Counted from the stretch's first letter, positions 25,360 to 34,469 are shown. The stretch: DNA of 48,104 nucleotides from Pseudomonadota bacterium (GCA_023445495.1 JAEXLC010000133.1:1-48104), one strand, 5' to 3'. Numbers and translations are program-made. The notes: generated by a model from the sequence alone, not told the origin.

Positions 25360-26373
25360 TTATTTTTCTGCCTCACGCGCACTCAGAACAGTGCGCACTT
25401 CGGAAAGGCTATTGGGTGCGATGTCTTGCAGAATGGCGAGAAAATCCATCGAGACCCATGCGCGCGCGCGCGTCATGATCATCGGCATCGGGCTGTTCGG
25501 TTCGCTACGCTGATAATAGGCCACGATCGCATCGATCGCCGTGACGACATCGGCCCGCGATTCGACGCGACCGGAAATCCGCGCCCCACCCGGACCGGGC
25601 TCCGGCACCTCGCCCGAGCCGGCCGGCTGCTCGTCGCCACCGGCTTCCTTGGCCTCGGGCTCGCCATAGGGAACAAGCCCGGCGCGGAGTTTTGCCAGCG
25701 TCTCATAGGCCAGCTTGAACCCGTCGCTCGACCAGCCCGCTTTGTCCTTCAAGACCATATCGGCACGACGGATGCCGTCGCGGATGCGATCCAATAGCTC
25801 GATCAGCCCCGAGATCCGCTTCTTGCCGGCCTCCTCCATGGCCATGCCGAATTTGACATAGCTGTCCTCGGCATTGCCCTTTGCCGCGAAGCGCTCGATA
25901 TCCAGTCCGGTATATTTGCCCAGCCCGCCGGAGATCAGCGTCATCCGCCGGAGCGGCGCCAGGAATTCCGGGTTGCGCCTTAGCGCTTCGCAGGCGTTGG
26001 CTCGCCCGCTGAAATCCTCATCTGTCGGGAGCGGATGCAGATGGTCCCAATATTTCTCGACCAGCCCGGCAAGATACTCGGCTCCGGTCGCTACCACCTC
26101 GAGCTTCCCCGAACCGGCCCCCGCGCGCATCAGATAGGCCGCGAGCCAGATGTCCTTGGTCTTCTCGGACTGCGCCGCGATCTTGTTCAGGATGTCCAGC
26201 CAGTCGGGCGCGGAACCGCCTCCTTCGCCGGACCCGGTGGTGGCGAATGCCCGCTCGATGTCCATGCGGTCTTCCGAATCGGCGAGATCCGGGCCGGTGG
26301 GCTGCGCCTCCGATACGGGCGCGAGCAAAAGGTCGAGATCTAGCGCCAACGATTCCCCCAAATCATGCAGCAC
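25360..26373 (-). CDS. tssA: T6SS cap/baseplate assembly protein TssA
   Basis: 337 residues. The ImpA-N domain (about 10-135) shows LLLAPVSEAQPTGPDL and WDHLHPLPTDEDFSGRAN; the C-terminal end (YYQRSEPNSPMPMIMTRARAW) matches the short TssA class. TssA primes tube and sheath polymerisation and contacts the baseplate. The start is uncertain: GTG at 26373 is given, but a TTG at 26349 stands behind GGGGGA and would yield a protein starting near ALDLDLLLAP, as in many relatives. It begins the core run tssA-tssB-tssC-hcp. Confidence 0.92.
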   Translation of the reverse strand: MLHDLGESLALDLDLLLAPVSEAQPTGPDLADSEDRMDIERAFATTGSGEGGGSAPDWLDILNKIAAQSEKTKDIWLAAYLMRAGAGSGKLEVVATGAEYLAGLVEKYWDHLHPLPTDEDFSGRANACEALRRNPEFLAPLRRMTLISGGLGKYTGLDIERFAAKGNAEDSYVKFGMAMEEAGKKRISGLIELLDRIRDGIRRADMVLKDKAGWSSDGFKLAYETLAKLRAGLVPYGEPEAKEAGGDEQPAGSGEVPEPGPGGARISGRVESRADVVTAIDAIVAYYQRSEPNSPMPMIMTRARAWVSMDFLAILQDIAPNSLSEVRTVLSAREAEK

Positions 26374-26403
26374 CGGGCCGGCCGCGACCGCGGCCAGCGC
26401 TAC

Positions 26404-27147
26404 TTATCGGCTCTCGATCTCCACACGGCGATTGAGCGGGTTGTCCGGCGACATGCCGGGACGCGGCTCGCGATAGGAACGGCCGACAGCCTTCAGACGA
26501 TCGGCCCGGACACCCTTCTGAGCCAGATATTCGACCACGCGCCTCGCCCGACGCTCGGAGAGGTCGAGATTGTCGGCATAGCTCCCGATCGAATCGGTAT
26601 GCCCGACGATCAGGAAAGCCGACCCAGCCAGTTCGCCGTTCAGCGCCACCGCAAAGACGTCCGCCTGCGCCTGCGCCTCCGCTGTCATCTGGTCCTGGCC
26701 GAACTCGAACTCGAGCCGCATGTCGAGCGAGCGCGTAGCCTCCTTTACAGGCTTGGGATGGGGCTTGGGCCTGGGCGGCTTCGGAACCACGACCCGGGCA
26801 CCGCCGCGGTCGCGCCCGAGACGATTGCCGTTCCGTCCATCATTGCCGCTCGCCAGCGGAGCCACCGACGCCGGTACGACGCCGGGCTTCAGCGTCGAGG
26901 AAATCTTGCGGAGTCCGGAGGCCTTCTCGGATTTGACCTCGCATCCGCAATCGTCGTCGTCCACCGGATCGGCCGGCGGACTCTCCAAGACGGCCGGACA
27001 TCCGCTGGCGGTGCAGGGCTGCGCTCCCAGCGCGGCGACGATCTGCGCGACGGTCAACTGCTCCCGCGGCGCCGTTTGCGCAGTCGCGCTGAACGAAATG
27101 AACAGGCCCGCAACAGCAGCAACGGACGCCGATACCTGCCGCAACAT
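26404..27147 (-). CDS. Exported OmpA-family peptidoglycan-binding protein
   Basis: 247 residues. Signal peptide ending near SFSATAQ; a short domain with four Cys (45, 50, 67, 69; pattern PC...GCP...CGC) that may be oxidised in the periplasm; a Pro/Lys linker (121-133); then a C-terminal OmpA-like domain (about 145-245) with FLIVGHTDSIGS and LSERRARRVVEYL, which binds peptidoglycan. It is the first gene of the tssA-clpV operon, 30 nt ahead of tssA. Since no tssJ was found, this protein may help tether the trans-envelope complex; that is inference. It is also close to generic OmpA/MotB-like proteins, so a general cell-wall role is possible. ATG at 27147 begins the signal peptide. Confidence 0.88.
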   Translation of the reverse strand: MLRQVSASVAAVAGLFISFSATAQTAPREQLTVAQIVAALGAQPCTASGCPAVLESPPADPVDDDDCGCEVKSEKASGLRKISSTLKPGVVPASVAPLASGNDGRNGNRLGRDRGGARVVVPKPPRPKPHPKPVKEATRSLDMRLEFEFGQDQMTAEAQAQADVFAVALNGELAGSAFLIVGHTDSIGSYADNLDLSERRARRVVEYLAQKGVRADRLKAVGRSYREPRPGMSPDNPLNRRVEIESR

Positions 27148-27193
27148 GGTCTCGCCCCCTAAATTGTCAGTAAGCCGGTAAATAATCGTGCGC

Positions 27194-27223
27194 AGCATAG
27201 AATCGATTCGGCCATCTTGGCAA
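27194..27223 (-). promoter_or_regulatory. Candidate promoter of the ompA-like/tssA-clpV operon
   Basis: On the minus strand TTGCCA (27223-27218) and TATGCT (27199-27194) are 18 nt apart, matching sigma-70 boxes at 5 and 4 of 6 positions. Transcription would begin about 40 nt before the ompA-like ATG. It lies in the 167-nt divergent gap with vgrG. I looked for GG-N10-GC sigma-54 boxes in the gap and saw none. Confidence 0.45.
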
Positions 27224-27314
27224 TCTCCACCGTTGGCCGTTGCGCAAAAGAAACAGGAATGTAAGGTCTATCCGGCACCGAATTGGGGATCGGCGCATCA
27301 AAAAAGAGGCGGAG

Positions 27315-29285
27315 ATGGCGGATCGGCAAACAATTCTGTCGATTTCTCTCGGCGGCGAGCAGATCAGCCTTCGCCGAATCGAATCGCTTGAGTCGCTTGG
27401 CAATCCATTTTTACTGACAGTCGATCTCGTTGCCGCTCTCGGCGAAATCGACCTTCTGCCGCATCTGGGAAAGCCGGCGAACATCTTGGTTTTCCAGGAC
27501 GGTGAAACGCTTCGATACTTTCATGGCATTGTTGTTGAAGGAGAATATCTGTCCGAGCAGGCGGATGGATATCATTATCGCCTGGGCTTGCGGCCCTGGA
27601 CCTACCTTCTCGATCAGAACCGCAACTATGCCATTTATCAGGGCAAGAGCGTGATCGATATCGCGCACGAGGTGTTCGATCGCAGCGGCATCGCCAAAGT
27701 CGACTACAGCAAGCTCGGCATCTCCCGTGCGAAACGCGTATATTGCGTCCAATATGGTGAGAGCGACTTCGACTTCATCTCGCGCCTCTTCGAAGAGGAG
27801 GGCATCTATTATTATTTCGATCACAGCCAGGACGGTCACGTCATGGTTCTTTGCGAGGCACCCGAATCGCACAGCGCGGGTACGCCCAGCGCACTGACCT
27901 ACAATCCCTATTCCGATTCGGTGATCAACACGGCCTCGGCCCTGCGCTCTTCGGCGGGGAAGCAGGACTTCATGCATAGCTGGCACGAACGGGTATCCAC
28001 TGCCGGCCAGACGAAGGTGACGCTGCGGGATTTCAACTTCGAAAGAGCCGAGAAGCCGCTCCAGATCGTCTCCGAATCGCAGGCGCAGCATGCGAACGAC
28101 GCCAGCGAGGTCTATGAATATCCCGGCCGCTACAGCAAGGAAGCGCAGGGAAAGCCGCTCGGCGACACGCTGCTGGCGGCGCTTCGCGCCAACCGCCAGC
28201 TATACACCGGCGAAACCCAGGCCGCGGGCCTGAGCTGTGGCCGCACCTTCAGCCTCGCCAGCCATCCCTATGCGCGCTTCAACCATCGCTATCTCATCAC
28301 CCGCACCCATCACATCACTTCGGTGGAGACCGAGCGAAGCGGAACGGGTTCGGCCGGCACGATGGTGGCGATCGAGGCGGTGCGCGCCGAGGTGCACTGG
28401 CGAAGCCTGCCCACGACGGTGAAACCCGTGGTGAAGGGACCCGAGACCGCGATCGTCACCGGGCCCGAAGGCGAGGAAATCTATACCGACGAATATGGGC
28501 GGGTGAAGGTGCGCTTCCACTGGGACCGGGCGCGCACCAGCGGCGACAAGAGCACCTGCTGGATCCGGGTTTCGCAGACCGGCGGCCTGGGCAACATCAT
28601 ATTGCCGCGAGTCGGCCACGAGGTCGTGGTCGATTTCCTGAACGGCGACCCGGACCGGCCGATCGTGGTGGGGCGCGTGTTCAACAGCCGCAACATGCCG
28701 ATCTACAAGCTGCCCGCGAACAAGACGCGGGCATTGTGGCGCACGAAGCGATACGGCGAGACCGGAAGCTATGGCGCGGCGGTCGACCTCGATACCGGCA
28801 AGCCCGGCGCCAACGAGCTTCGCTTCGAGGACAAGGGCGGCCAGGAAGAGGTCTTCCTGCACGCCGAGCGCGACATGAATGTCCGGGTGCGGCACAAGGA
28901 AACGCATCATGTCGGCCTCGATCAGGAATTCAGGATCGGCCAGGACCGCACCGAATATGTGAAGCGCAACGAGAAGGTGACGATCGACGGCGCCCGCCAG
29001 GTCGCGATCAAGGAGACCGACAAGCTGGTCGTGAAGAAGTCGATCAGCATCAAGGCCGGCACGACGATCGACATGGAAGCCGGGACCAGGATCACGCTGA
29101 AGGTCGGCAGCTCGACGATCACCATCGAGCCCACCGGCATCAAGATCCACGGCAATGTGACGACGGAAATCGATGCGGGCGTGAAGGTCACCAACAAGGT
29201 CGGCGGCAATTTCGTGACCATGAATCCCGGCATGGTCGCGGTCAAAGGCACGGTGGTGCTGATCAATTCCGGCGGAGCCGCATAG
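27315..29285 (+). CDS. vgrG: T6SS spike protein VgrG (TssI)
   Basis: 656 residues. The gp27-like part spans about 1-370, with QYGESDFDFISRLFEEEGIYY as hallmark. The gp5 OB-fold has DEYGRVKVRFHWDR and VSQTGGLGNIILPRVGHEV. A C-terminal beta-helix of repeats (from about 530: ERDMNVRV, RTEYVKRNEKVTI and similar) ends at about 655. There is no effector domain beyond the needle, so it is a plain VgrG that would need a separate PAAR tip or cargo. ATG at 27315 is preceded by GAGGCGGAG; an earlier in-frame ATG is unlikely as it adds a basic stretch not seen in VgrG proteins. It is the first plus-strand gene, divergent from the tssA operon. Confidence 0.97.
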   Translation: MADRQTILSISLGGEQISLRRIESLESLGNPFLLTVDLVAALGEIDLLPHLGKPANILVFQDGETLRYFHGIVVEGEYLSEQADGYHYRLGLRPWTYLLDQNRNYAIYQGKSVIDIAHEVFDRSGIAKVDYSKLGISRAKRVYCVQYGESDFDFISRLFEEEGIYYYFDHSQDGHVMVLCEAPESHSAGTPSALTYNPYSDSVINTASALRSSAGKQDFMHSWHERVSTAGQTKVTLRDFNFERAEKPLQIVSESQAQHANDASEVYEYPGRYSKEAQGKPLGDTLLAALRANRQLYTGETQAAGLSCGRTFSLASHPYARFNHRYLITRTHHITSVETERSGTGSAGTMVAIEAVRAEVHWRSLPTTVKPVVKGPETAIVTGPEGEEIYTDEYGRVKVRFHWDRARTSGDKSTCWIRVSQTGGLGNIILPRVGHEVVVDFLNGDPDRPIVVGRVFNSRNMPIYKLPANKTRALWRTKRYGETGSYGAAVDLDTGKPGANELRFEDKGGQEEVFLHAERDMNVRVRHKETHHVGLDQEFRIGQDRTEYVKRNEKVTIDGARQVAIKETDKLVVKKSISIKAGTTIDMEAGTRITLKVGSSTITIEPTGIKIHGNVTTEIDAGVKVTNKVGGNFVTMNPGMVAVKGTVVLINSGGAA

Positions 29286-29286
29286 A

Positions 29287-29844
29287 ATGACGCACTGGCC
29301 GCGCGTGAAATGGACCGAAGCGGGCCAGCTCGTGCCGCTGCTCGGATCCGATCCGGCGATGAGCGAAGCGGATGCGAAGCTGTCGCCCGAGGCCTATTGC
29401 CTGAAGCTGATCGGCGAAGACCAGCTGGATCTGGCGGCGCAGGTGCTCGGCGTGGCCCTGCCCCGTGTCGACGGCATCGCCTGGGCCGCTTCGGTTCTCG
29501 ACACGCTTCTGCCCGAAGCGCAGACTTCCCGCGGGGCGCCGATCCGGGCGCTGGTCGGCGCCTGGATCGAGGAACCCGATCACGAGAAGCGCAAACAGGC
29601 CTGGGAAATGGCCGAGGCGCAGGAAGAGACGACACCCGAGCAGCTTCTCGCAATGGCATTGTTCCTGTCCGGCGGGTCGATCTCGATGGACGGCCTGCCC
29701 CCGGTCCTGCCCCCCGAGGGCGCGAGCGGGCGGATCGTCGGGGGCGCGATCGTCCTGATGGCGCACCGGAGCAAGGATCCGGCAAAGGGCCTGCAGGCAG
29801 CGATCGAACGGGGATTGCAGATAGCCCAGCAAGGAGCGGCCTGA
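29287..29844 (+). CDS. DUF6931 family T6SS-associated protein
   Basis: 185 residues, no signal peptide or membrane segment. It fits the DUF6931 pattern: SPEAYCLKLIGEDQLDLAAQ, ALPRVDGIAWAASVL, GAWIEEPDHEKRKQAWEMAEA and LLAMALFLSGGSISMDG, all helical. DUF6931 proteins occur in T6SS loci, but I know of no demonstrated function. The gene begins one nucleotide after the vgrG stop and ends 5 nt before tagH, so it is tightly coupled to both. A cytoplasmic adaptor or chaperone for VgrG, or a partner of the FHA protein, is plausible from position only. Confidence 0.78.
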   Translation: MTHWPRVKWTEAGQLVPLLGSDPAMSEADAKLSPEAYCLKLIGEDQLDLAAQVLGVALPRVDGIAWAASVLDTLLPEAQTSRGAPIRALVGAWIEEPDHEKRKQAWEMAEAQEETTPEQLLAMALFLSGGSISMDGLPPVLPPEGASGRIVGGAIVLMAHRSKDPAKGLQAAIERGLQIAQQGAA

Positions 29845-29849
29845 TCTCA

Positions 29850-31304
29850 ATGTCCATCACGCTGGAAATCCTCGGCCAGGAGTGGCTCGAGAACGGAACC
29901 TCGGGACGCCTCCAGCTGGATCGCCACGGCGCCATCATCGGCCGGGCGCCGACCGCGGACTGGAGCCTGCCCGATCCCCAGCGGTTCATTTCGTCCCAGC
30001 ATTGCTTCATCGCCTATCGCGACGGGGCCTATACGCTGACCGACACGAGCACGAACGGCACGCTCGTCAATGGCGAGCGGCTGACAGCGCCGCGGATCCT
30101 GCGCCTCGGCGACGTCATCTCGATGTGCCAGTACGAAGCCGTGGTGGTCGCCCTGAACGGCGGCCGCCAGCCATCCTCCCCGAACACTGAACCGGAAGAG
30201 TCGCGGCCGCCGCGGAGCGACTGGGACGACTATATCCCGGCCGTGCAGCTGGATCCCGGCAGGGACCGCGATCAGCAGAAGCCTCGCTCGGCCAGCTCGG
30301 GCATGGGCGCGACGTCGCAACATTGGACTCCCCCGGCGGTGGAACGGCCGGCGGACGAAGACCCGGCCCCGATCAGCTGGGACAGCCTGGATCTGCCGCA
30401 GGTCCGGGTTGCCGACTCGGCGCCGGACGATATCCGATGGGGCCCGGCCCCGGAGCCGCCTCCCGAGCGCAAGCCCTCCGTCTGGTCGAGCGACGACGCC
30501 CGGCCAAGACCGCCGAGCGGCGACGATATCTGGGGCAAATACGCGGCGTCGAACGAAGTGGACTGGTCGCGCGCCTTTCGCGACCTGCCACGGCCAGCGC
30601 CTGACATGGCTCCGGTGCAGCCGGCGCCGGCGGAGCAGCCCGCCGCCGATGCCGTGCAACCGCCCGTGGCGCCCGCACCCTCGCCCTCTGCGCCGGAGCA
30701 GGAAACCGTACGGGTGGAGAAAACCAGCCTGACGGCGCTGCTGGCGGCCGCCGGGATCGACCGCGGGCGCATCGACCGGGACGACGATGCGATCGCCGCA
30801 ACGGCCGGCCGGATGCTCAACCGGCTCGTGGAAGGCCTGGTCGCCATGATGGATGCCCGCAAGCGGGCGAAGCAGCAGATGCGCGCCGCCGGCACCACGC
30901 TCGAGCTCCATGGCAACAATCCGATCAAATTCGCGGTTTCGCCGGAACAGGCGCTCCTGCAGCTGCTGAGCACGCCCGAGCGGGGTTTCATGGACGCCGA
31001 AAGCGCCATCGAGGATTCCCTGCGCGATCTCCAATCGCATCAAATGGCAACGGTGATGGCGATGCAGGGCGCGTTGCGCGCGACGCTCGACCGCTTTTCG
31101 CCCGACGCGATCCGGAAGCGCGCATCGGCGGGCGGGCTGCTCAGCCAGATCCTGCCGGGCGCGCGCAACGCGGCGCTGTGGGCGGCCTATGAAAGGGAGT
31201 TCAGCGGTGTCGTGAAGGGCTCGGACGAAGCGTTCATGGACGTGTTCGCCAACGAGTTCCGCAATGCCTATGAAGCGCAGGCTGCCCGCCACCGCCGCCG
31301 GTAG
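29850..31304 (+). CDS. tagH: FHA-domain T6SS regulator TagH (Fha)
   Basis: 484 residues. The FHA domain (about 22-95) keeps all phosphothreonine-binding marks: Gly31-Arg32, Ser49 and His51 in SSQH, and STNGTLVNG at 67-75. A Pro-rich, low-complexity linker (about 105-300) separates it from a helical T6SS-specific C-terminal domain (about 310-484; RLVEGLVAMMDARKRAKQQMR, and an ERGFMDAESAIEDSL stretch). In the known pathway PpkA phosphorylates Fha, which then promotes assembly, and PppA reverses this. It is convergent with ppkA, with 12 nt between the two stops. ATG at 29850 was chosen since it directly begins the FHA domain. Confidence 0.94.
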   Translation: MSITLEILGQEWLENGTSGRLQLDRHGAIIGRAPTADWSLPDPQRFISSQHCFIAYRDGAYTLTDTSTNGTLVNGERLTAPRILRLGDVISMCQYEAVVVALNGGRQPSSPNTEPEESRPPRSDWDDYIPAVQLDPGRDRDQQKPRSASSGMGATSQHWTPPAVERPADEDPAPISWDSLDLPQVRVADSAPDDIRWGPAPEPPPERKPSVWSSDDARPRPPSGDDIWGKYAASNEVDWSRAFRDLPRPAPDMAPVQPAPAEQPAADAVQPPVAPAPSPSAPEQETVRVEKTSLTALLAAAGIDRGRIDRDDDAIAATAGRMLNRLVEGLVAMMDARKRAKQQMRAAGTTLELHGNNPIKFAVSPEQALLQLLSTPERGFMDAESAIEDSLRDLQSHQMATVMAMQGALRATLDRFSPDAIRKRASAGGLLSQILPGARNAALWAAYEREFSGVVKGSDEAFMDVFANEFRNAYEAQAARHRRR

Positions 31305-31316
31305 CGCCGGGCACTC

Positions 31317-33173
31317 CTATTGCGAGGCAGCATCCTGGACCGTGAACCAGATCATGTTCACCTTCCAGTGACGGTCCCGGGCGGCGGCAGCGAAGTCGGT
31401 GCTCCATTGCGGTCCCGGCGATTGCGGCGTCAGCAGCGCGCGATCGAACGGGGGATCTCCCGACACCACGATAAAGGCGTGGAGCCCTTTCTGCGAATAA
31501 TAGGACACCAGATTGTACCTGCCGTCTCCGGCAGTCGCCATCAGGTCGTCCTTTACGAGCTGGTCGAAGGCCTCTTTGCCAGCCGCCTCCAGCTTCGAGC
31601 CGTTCTGCGTCTCATAGGTGATCAGCGCGACTTGCGGCGCTCCCTTCAAGTGCATCTTGATGGTGACGTGCGCCTCTATCTTGTCGACCTCGGCATAGTA
31701 TAGCAGCGAATAGGACGGCAGATCGGTGGCCAGCTCCACCGTGTGATAGTCCCGCACCTTGCGGAAGGCATTGAGCTGGACGCAATTGCCATCCTCGACC
31801 GGCAGGATCGCATCGGTAGCCAGGCCCGGTGTCTGAATGCCGTTGCGGCCCAGGGCGCGGGCAATCTCGCCGCTGACATTGCCCGGCATGCCGGCAACCC
31901 CGGAAATGCTGATCGACGCCGCGTTGCCGTTCAGCCTTACCCGGTCGACCGTGAGCCAGCTGCAGTCCACCTCATCGGCTGCCCTTTGCGCGAGCGCCCG
32001 TACCTCGCTCTCGCCGGGCCCAGACCTGACCGGAGCCGGCGGCGCTTCGGCCCCGGCCTGGTTCTCGATCGCTCCCTCGGGCCCCGATCCGCTGAAGCCC
32101 AGCGAAATGGCGACGGCCAGAACCGCAACCAGAAGCGCGAGAAGACAGGCGCCCGCCAGGACATAGAGCTTGCGCTCGCTGTCGGCCTGCACCCATGCAC
32201 GCGCCTCCGCGACCCATTGGGCCAGGGGCCTGGATTTCGGCGGAGACCTGGGCCCGGGCTGCGCCTCGCGAACCGGAGACAGCTCGTCGATGTCGCCCAG
32301 CTCGGCCCGGGCCAGCTCGGCAAGCACCGCATCCATCGACGCCAACCGCTTTTCCGGATCCGCGACCAGCATCGCGGCAAGCACCGGCTGGATCACCGCA
32401 GGCGCATCCGACACGTCGATACCGGCGCGGCGGATATCGAGCGCCTCGGCATAGTTGTTGCCCATTTCGAGCTCCTGGCCGCGCGCGACCGCCAGGATCA
32501 CCAGGCCAAGGCTGTAGACATCGCTCCAGCGGCCGATCTTCTTTCCATATGCGCCGAACTGCTCGGGCGAGACATAGCGGAGCTTGCCGGCGAACCCATC
32601 GCCCACGATGGTCACCTTTTCGGGATCGAGATCCTTGGCGATGCCGAAATCGAGGATTTTCGCGCCGGCGAGCTCGCCCTTCTCCAGCCGGATATTGTCC
32701 GGCGAAACGTCGCGATGCACGATGCCCAGCCGATGGGCTTCGCGCAGCCCGGATGCCAGCCGCCGCGTGAGCGCGATCAGGCTCGGGCCGTCGCGCGGCA
32801 CCTGCCCCAGCACCTTGGAGAGATCGACCCCCTCGATATAGTCGGTGACGATATAGAGCACCCCGAGGCGCTCCTCCTCGGTGATGAAGCGATAATGCAC
32901 CAGCGCTTCATGCACGAGATAGGTCAGCGCTTCCGCTTCCCGGAAGAACATCTCCCGCACGCGCGGATCCGCCGCGAGCGAGGGCAATATCACCTTGATC
33001 GCGACGCGCTGGCTGGGGCTCTTGACGTTGAAGCCCTCGAACACCTCGCCCATTCCGCCGCGATCGATGAAGCGACGCACCTCGAATATGCCGTTCAGCA
33101 CATCGCCCACCCGGACGGTCCCGCCGGAATAGGAATTGAGGGCTTCGCCCCCGTTCCGATCGCTCGCGCTCAT
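31317..33173 (-). CDS. ppkA: T6SS Hanks-type Ser/Thr protein kinase PpkA
   Basis: 618 residues. The cytoplasmic kinase domain (about 28-290) has the Gly loop FIDRGGMGEVFEG, Lys60 in VAIKV, HRDVSPDN with Asp155 and Asn160, and the DFG at 175-177, so it should be active. A Pro-rich juxtamembrane part leads to one membrane helix (about 336-358). The periplasmic C-terminal domain (about 370-618) may sense envelope state. In the threonine phosphorylation pathway it phosphorylates the FHA protein to trigger T6SS assembly. ATG at 33173 begins 16 nt after pppA stops. It is the last gene of the tssK operon and faces tagH tail to tail. Confidence 0.94.
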   Translation of the reverse strand: MSASDRNGGEALNSYSGGTVRVGDVLNGIFEVRRFIDRGGMGEVFEGFNVKSPSQRVAIKVILPSLAADPRVREMFFREAEALTYLVHEALVHYRFITEEERLGVLYIVTDYIEGVDLSKVLGQVPRDGPSLIALTRRLASGLREAHRLGIVHRDVSPDNIRLEKGELAGAKILDFGIAKDLDPEKVTIVGDGFAGKLRYVSPEQFGAYGKKIGRWSDVYSLGLVILAVARGQELEMGNNYAEALDIRRAGIDVSDAPAVIQPVLAAMLVADPEKRLASMDAVLAELARAELGDIDELSPVREAQPGPRSPPKSRPLAQWVAEARAWVQADSERKLYVLAGACLLALLVAVLAVAISLGFSGSGPEGAIENQAGAEAPPAPVRSGPGESEVRALAQRAADEVDCSWLTVDRVRLNGNAASISISGVAGMPGNVSGEIARALGRNGIQTPGLATDAILPVEDGNCVQLNAFRKVRDYHTVELATDLPSYSLLYYAEVDKIEAHVTIKMHLKGAPQVALITYETQNGSKLEAAGKEAFDQLVKDDLMATAGDGRYNLVSYYSQKGLHAFIVVSGDPPFDRALLTPQSPGPQWSTDFAAAARDRHWKVNMIWFTVQDAASQ

Positions 33174-33189
33174 GCCCGCGCCCACCCGG

Positions 33190-33945
33190 TCATGCCGCGG
33201 GCGGCCCGAAGACGAGGAGCGTCGGCTCCTCGACGCGTACGGCAATGGTCGTCGCATTGTCCGGCGCGCCGCGCTCAAGGCACAGGCGGATGATCTCCTC
33301 CAGCCCTTCCTCGAGATTGCCATATTGGATGCGCGCCACGATCTCGGCATCCCGCAGGAGATTGTGCACCCCGTCGGAGCACAGCAGCAGCACGTCTCCC
33401 GGACGGATATCCTCCACGATCACGTCCAGCTCGAGCGCTTCCTGCACGCCGACCGCGCGCGAAAGGACGTGCGACATCGGGTGGGATTCCGCATCGGCCG
33501 CGTCGATCAGGCCGCGTCCCACCATCATCTGCACCTGGGTGTGATCCTGGGTCAGCTGCACGAGCTGGCCGTTGCGCAGGAGATAGGCGCGGCTATCGCC
33601 CACCCACAGGACCGCGAACTGCCAATCCTTGATCGCGAGCGCGACAATGGTGGTCCCCATCTGGACGCCAAGGCCGCTCGCTTCGGCGAAGATATCCGCG
33701 TTCGCCCGGTGTATGGCATCGGCAACCGCGTCGACAGCGGACTGCATGTCCTCCTGGGGCGGCACCGCCTCGATGCACGCCGCCACGGCCTGCGATGCAC
33801 GCTCGCCCTGTGCATGGCCGCCCATGCCATCGGCCACCGCCCAGATGCAGGCATCGGGAGACGCGGCGAAACTGTCCTCGTTCACCGTCCGAACCATGCC
33901 AACATGACTGCGCGCCCCCCAATCGATCCGGACCGTCGACGTCAC
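33190..33945 (-). CDS. pppA: T6SS PP2C-type protein phosphatase PppA
   Basis: 251 residues. All PP2C metal-site motifs are present: VRTVNEDSF, VADGMGGH, VGDSRAYL, LLLCSDGVHNLL and APDNATTIAV. It dephosphorylates the FHA protein and so opposes PpkA. GTG at 33945 overlaps the tagF stop by 4 nt (GTGA); a second GTG one codon upstream (33948) is possible. Far-upstream in-frame ATG codons lie inside tagF and were rejected. It is followed by ppkA, so the opposing enzymes are made from one mRNA. Confidence 0.94.
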   Translation of the reverse strand: MTSTVRIDWGARSHVGMVRTVNEDSFAASPDACIWAVADGMGGHAQGERASQAVAACIEAVPPQEDMQSAVDAVADAIHRANADIFAEASGLGVQMGTTIVALAIKDWQFAVLWVGDSRAYLLRNGQLVQLTQDHTQVQMMVGRGLIDAADAESHPMSHVLSRAVGVQEALELDVIVEDIRPGDVLLLCSDGVHNLLRDAEIVARIQYGNLEEGLEEIIRLCLERGAPDNATTIAVRVEEPTLLVFGPPAA

Positions 33946-34469
33946 CACGCTATCTCCGCAGGGCCGGCCATCGCCGTCATGAGATCCATCGGGAATGCCT
34001 CCAGGAAGCGAGGAAAGCCGCTCGCGACAGTGTCGTCGACCCACCAGCGATCGCATGGGATCGCCGCCGCTTCGCGCTCGGGCACCCCCGTTTCCTTTCC
34101 GGCTTCGAGATGCAGGCGGTCCGCCGCCCAGCATTCCGCCAGCGCGGCATAGATCAGCCCCTCCATCGCCGCGCTGCCGGCTTCGGCCTGGCCGGGCGAA
34201 AGGCCGCACACCGCGACCATCAGGGGAAATCGTCGACCCGCCGCATCGACCGACGGCGCGACCGACCCGGCAAGCGCGCTGGCATGTTGGAAGAAGCGAT
34301 AGGGCGGCGCGGCATCATAGTGTTGCTCGAACGCGTCGCCCATCCGTTCCCGCGCGGCTTCCAGCGATGCCGTCAGGAACGCATCCCATTGCTCGCGCTC
34401 GGCCGCGTCCAGGCCCCGGCACACGAAATCCCCGTGCGCCGGCAGTTTGCCGAACAGCATGGCCTTCAC
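33942..34469 (-). CDS. tagF: T6SS post-translational repressor TagF
   Basis: 175 residues. The N-terminus LFGKLPAHGDFVCRGL and PPYRFFQHASALAGSVAPSVD, with RFPLMVAV, are typical TagF marks. TagF represses T6SS assembly independently of phosphorylation in systems studied so far, partly by binding the FHA protein. The start is either GTG at 34469, which overlaps the tssM stop as GTGA, or ATG at 34460; both give the complete domain. In some alphaproteobacteria TagF is fused to PppA, whereas here the two genes only overlap by 4 nt. Confidence 0.92.
   Translation of the reverse strand: MKAMLFGKLPAHGDFVCRGLDAAEREQWDAFLTASLEAARERMGDAFEQHYDAAPPYRFFQHASALAGSVAPSVDAAGRRFPLMVAVCGLSPGQAEAGSAAMEGLIYAALAECWAADRLHLEAGKETGVPEREAAAIPCDRWWVDDTVASGFPRFLEAFPMDLMTAMAGPAEIAW

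Noticed and set aside
25455..25480. Alternating CG run (GCGCGCGCGC) in tssA as a repeat or Z-DNA element
   Set aside because: Explained by Ala/Arg codons of the conserved TRARAW segment of TssA.
27148..27314. Possible sigma-54 promoter for vgrG
   Set aside because: TTGGC-like strings occur but none has the GG-N10-GC spacing; a sigma-70-like promoter was found only on the other strand.
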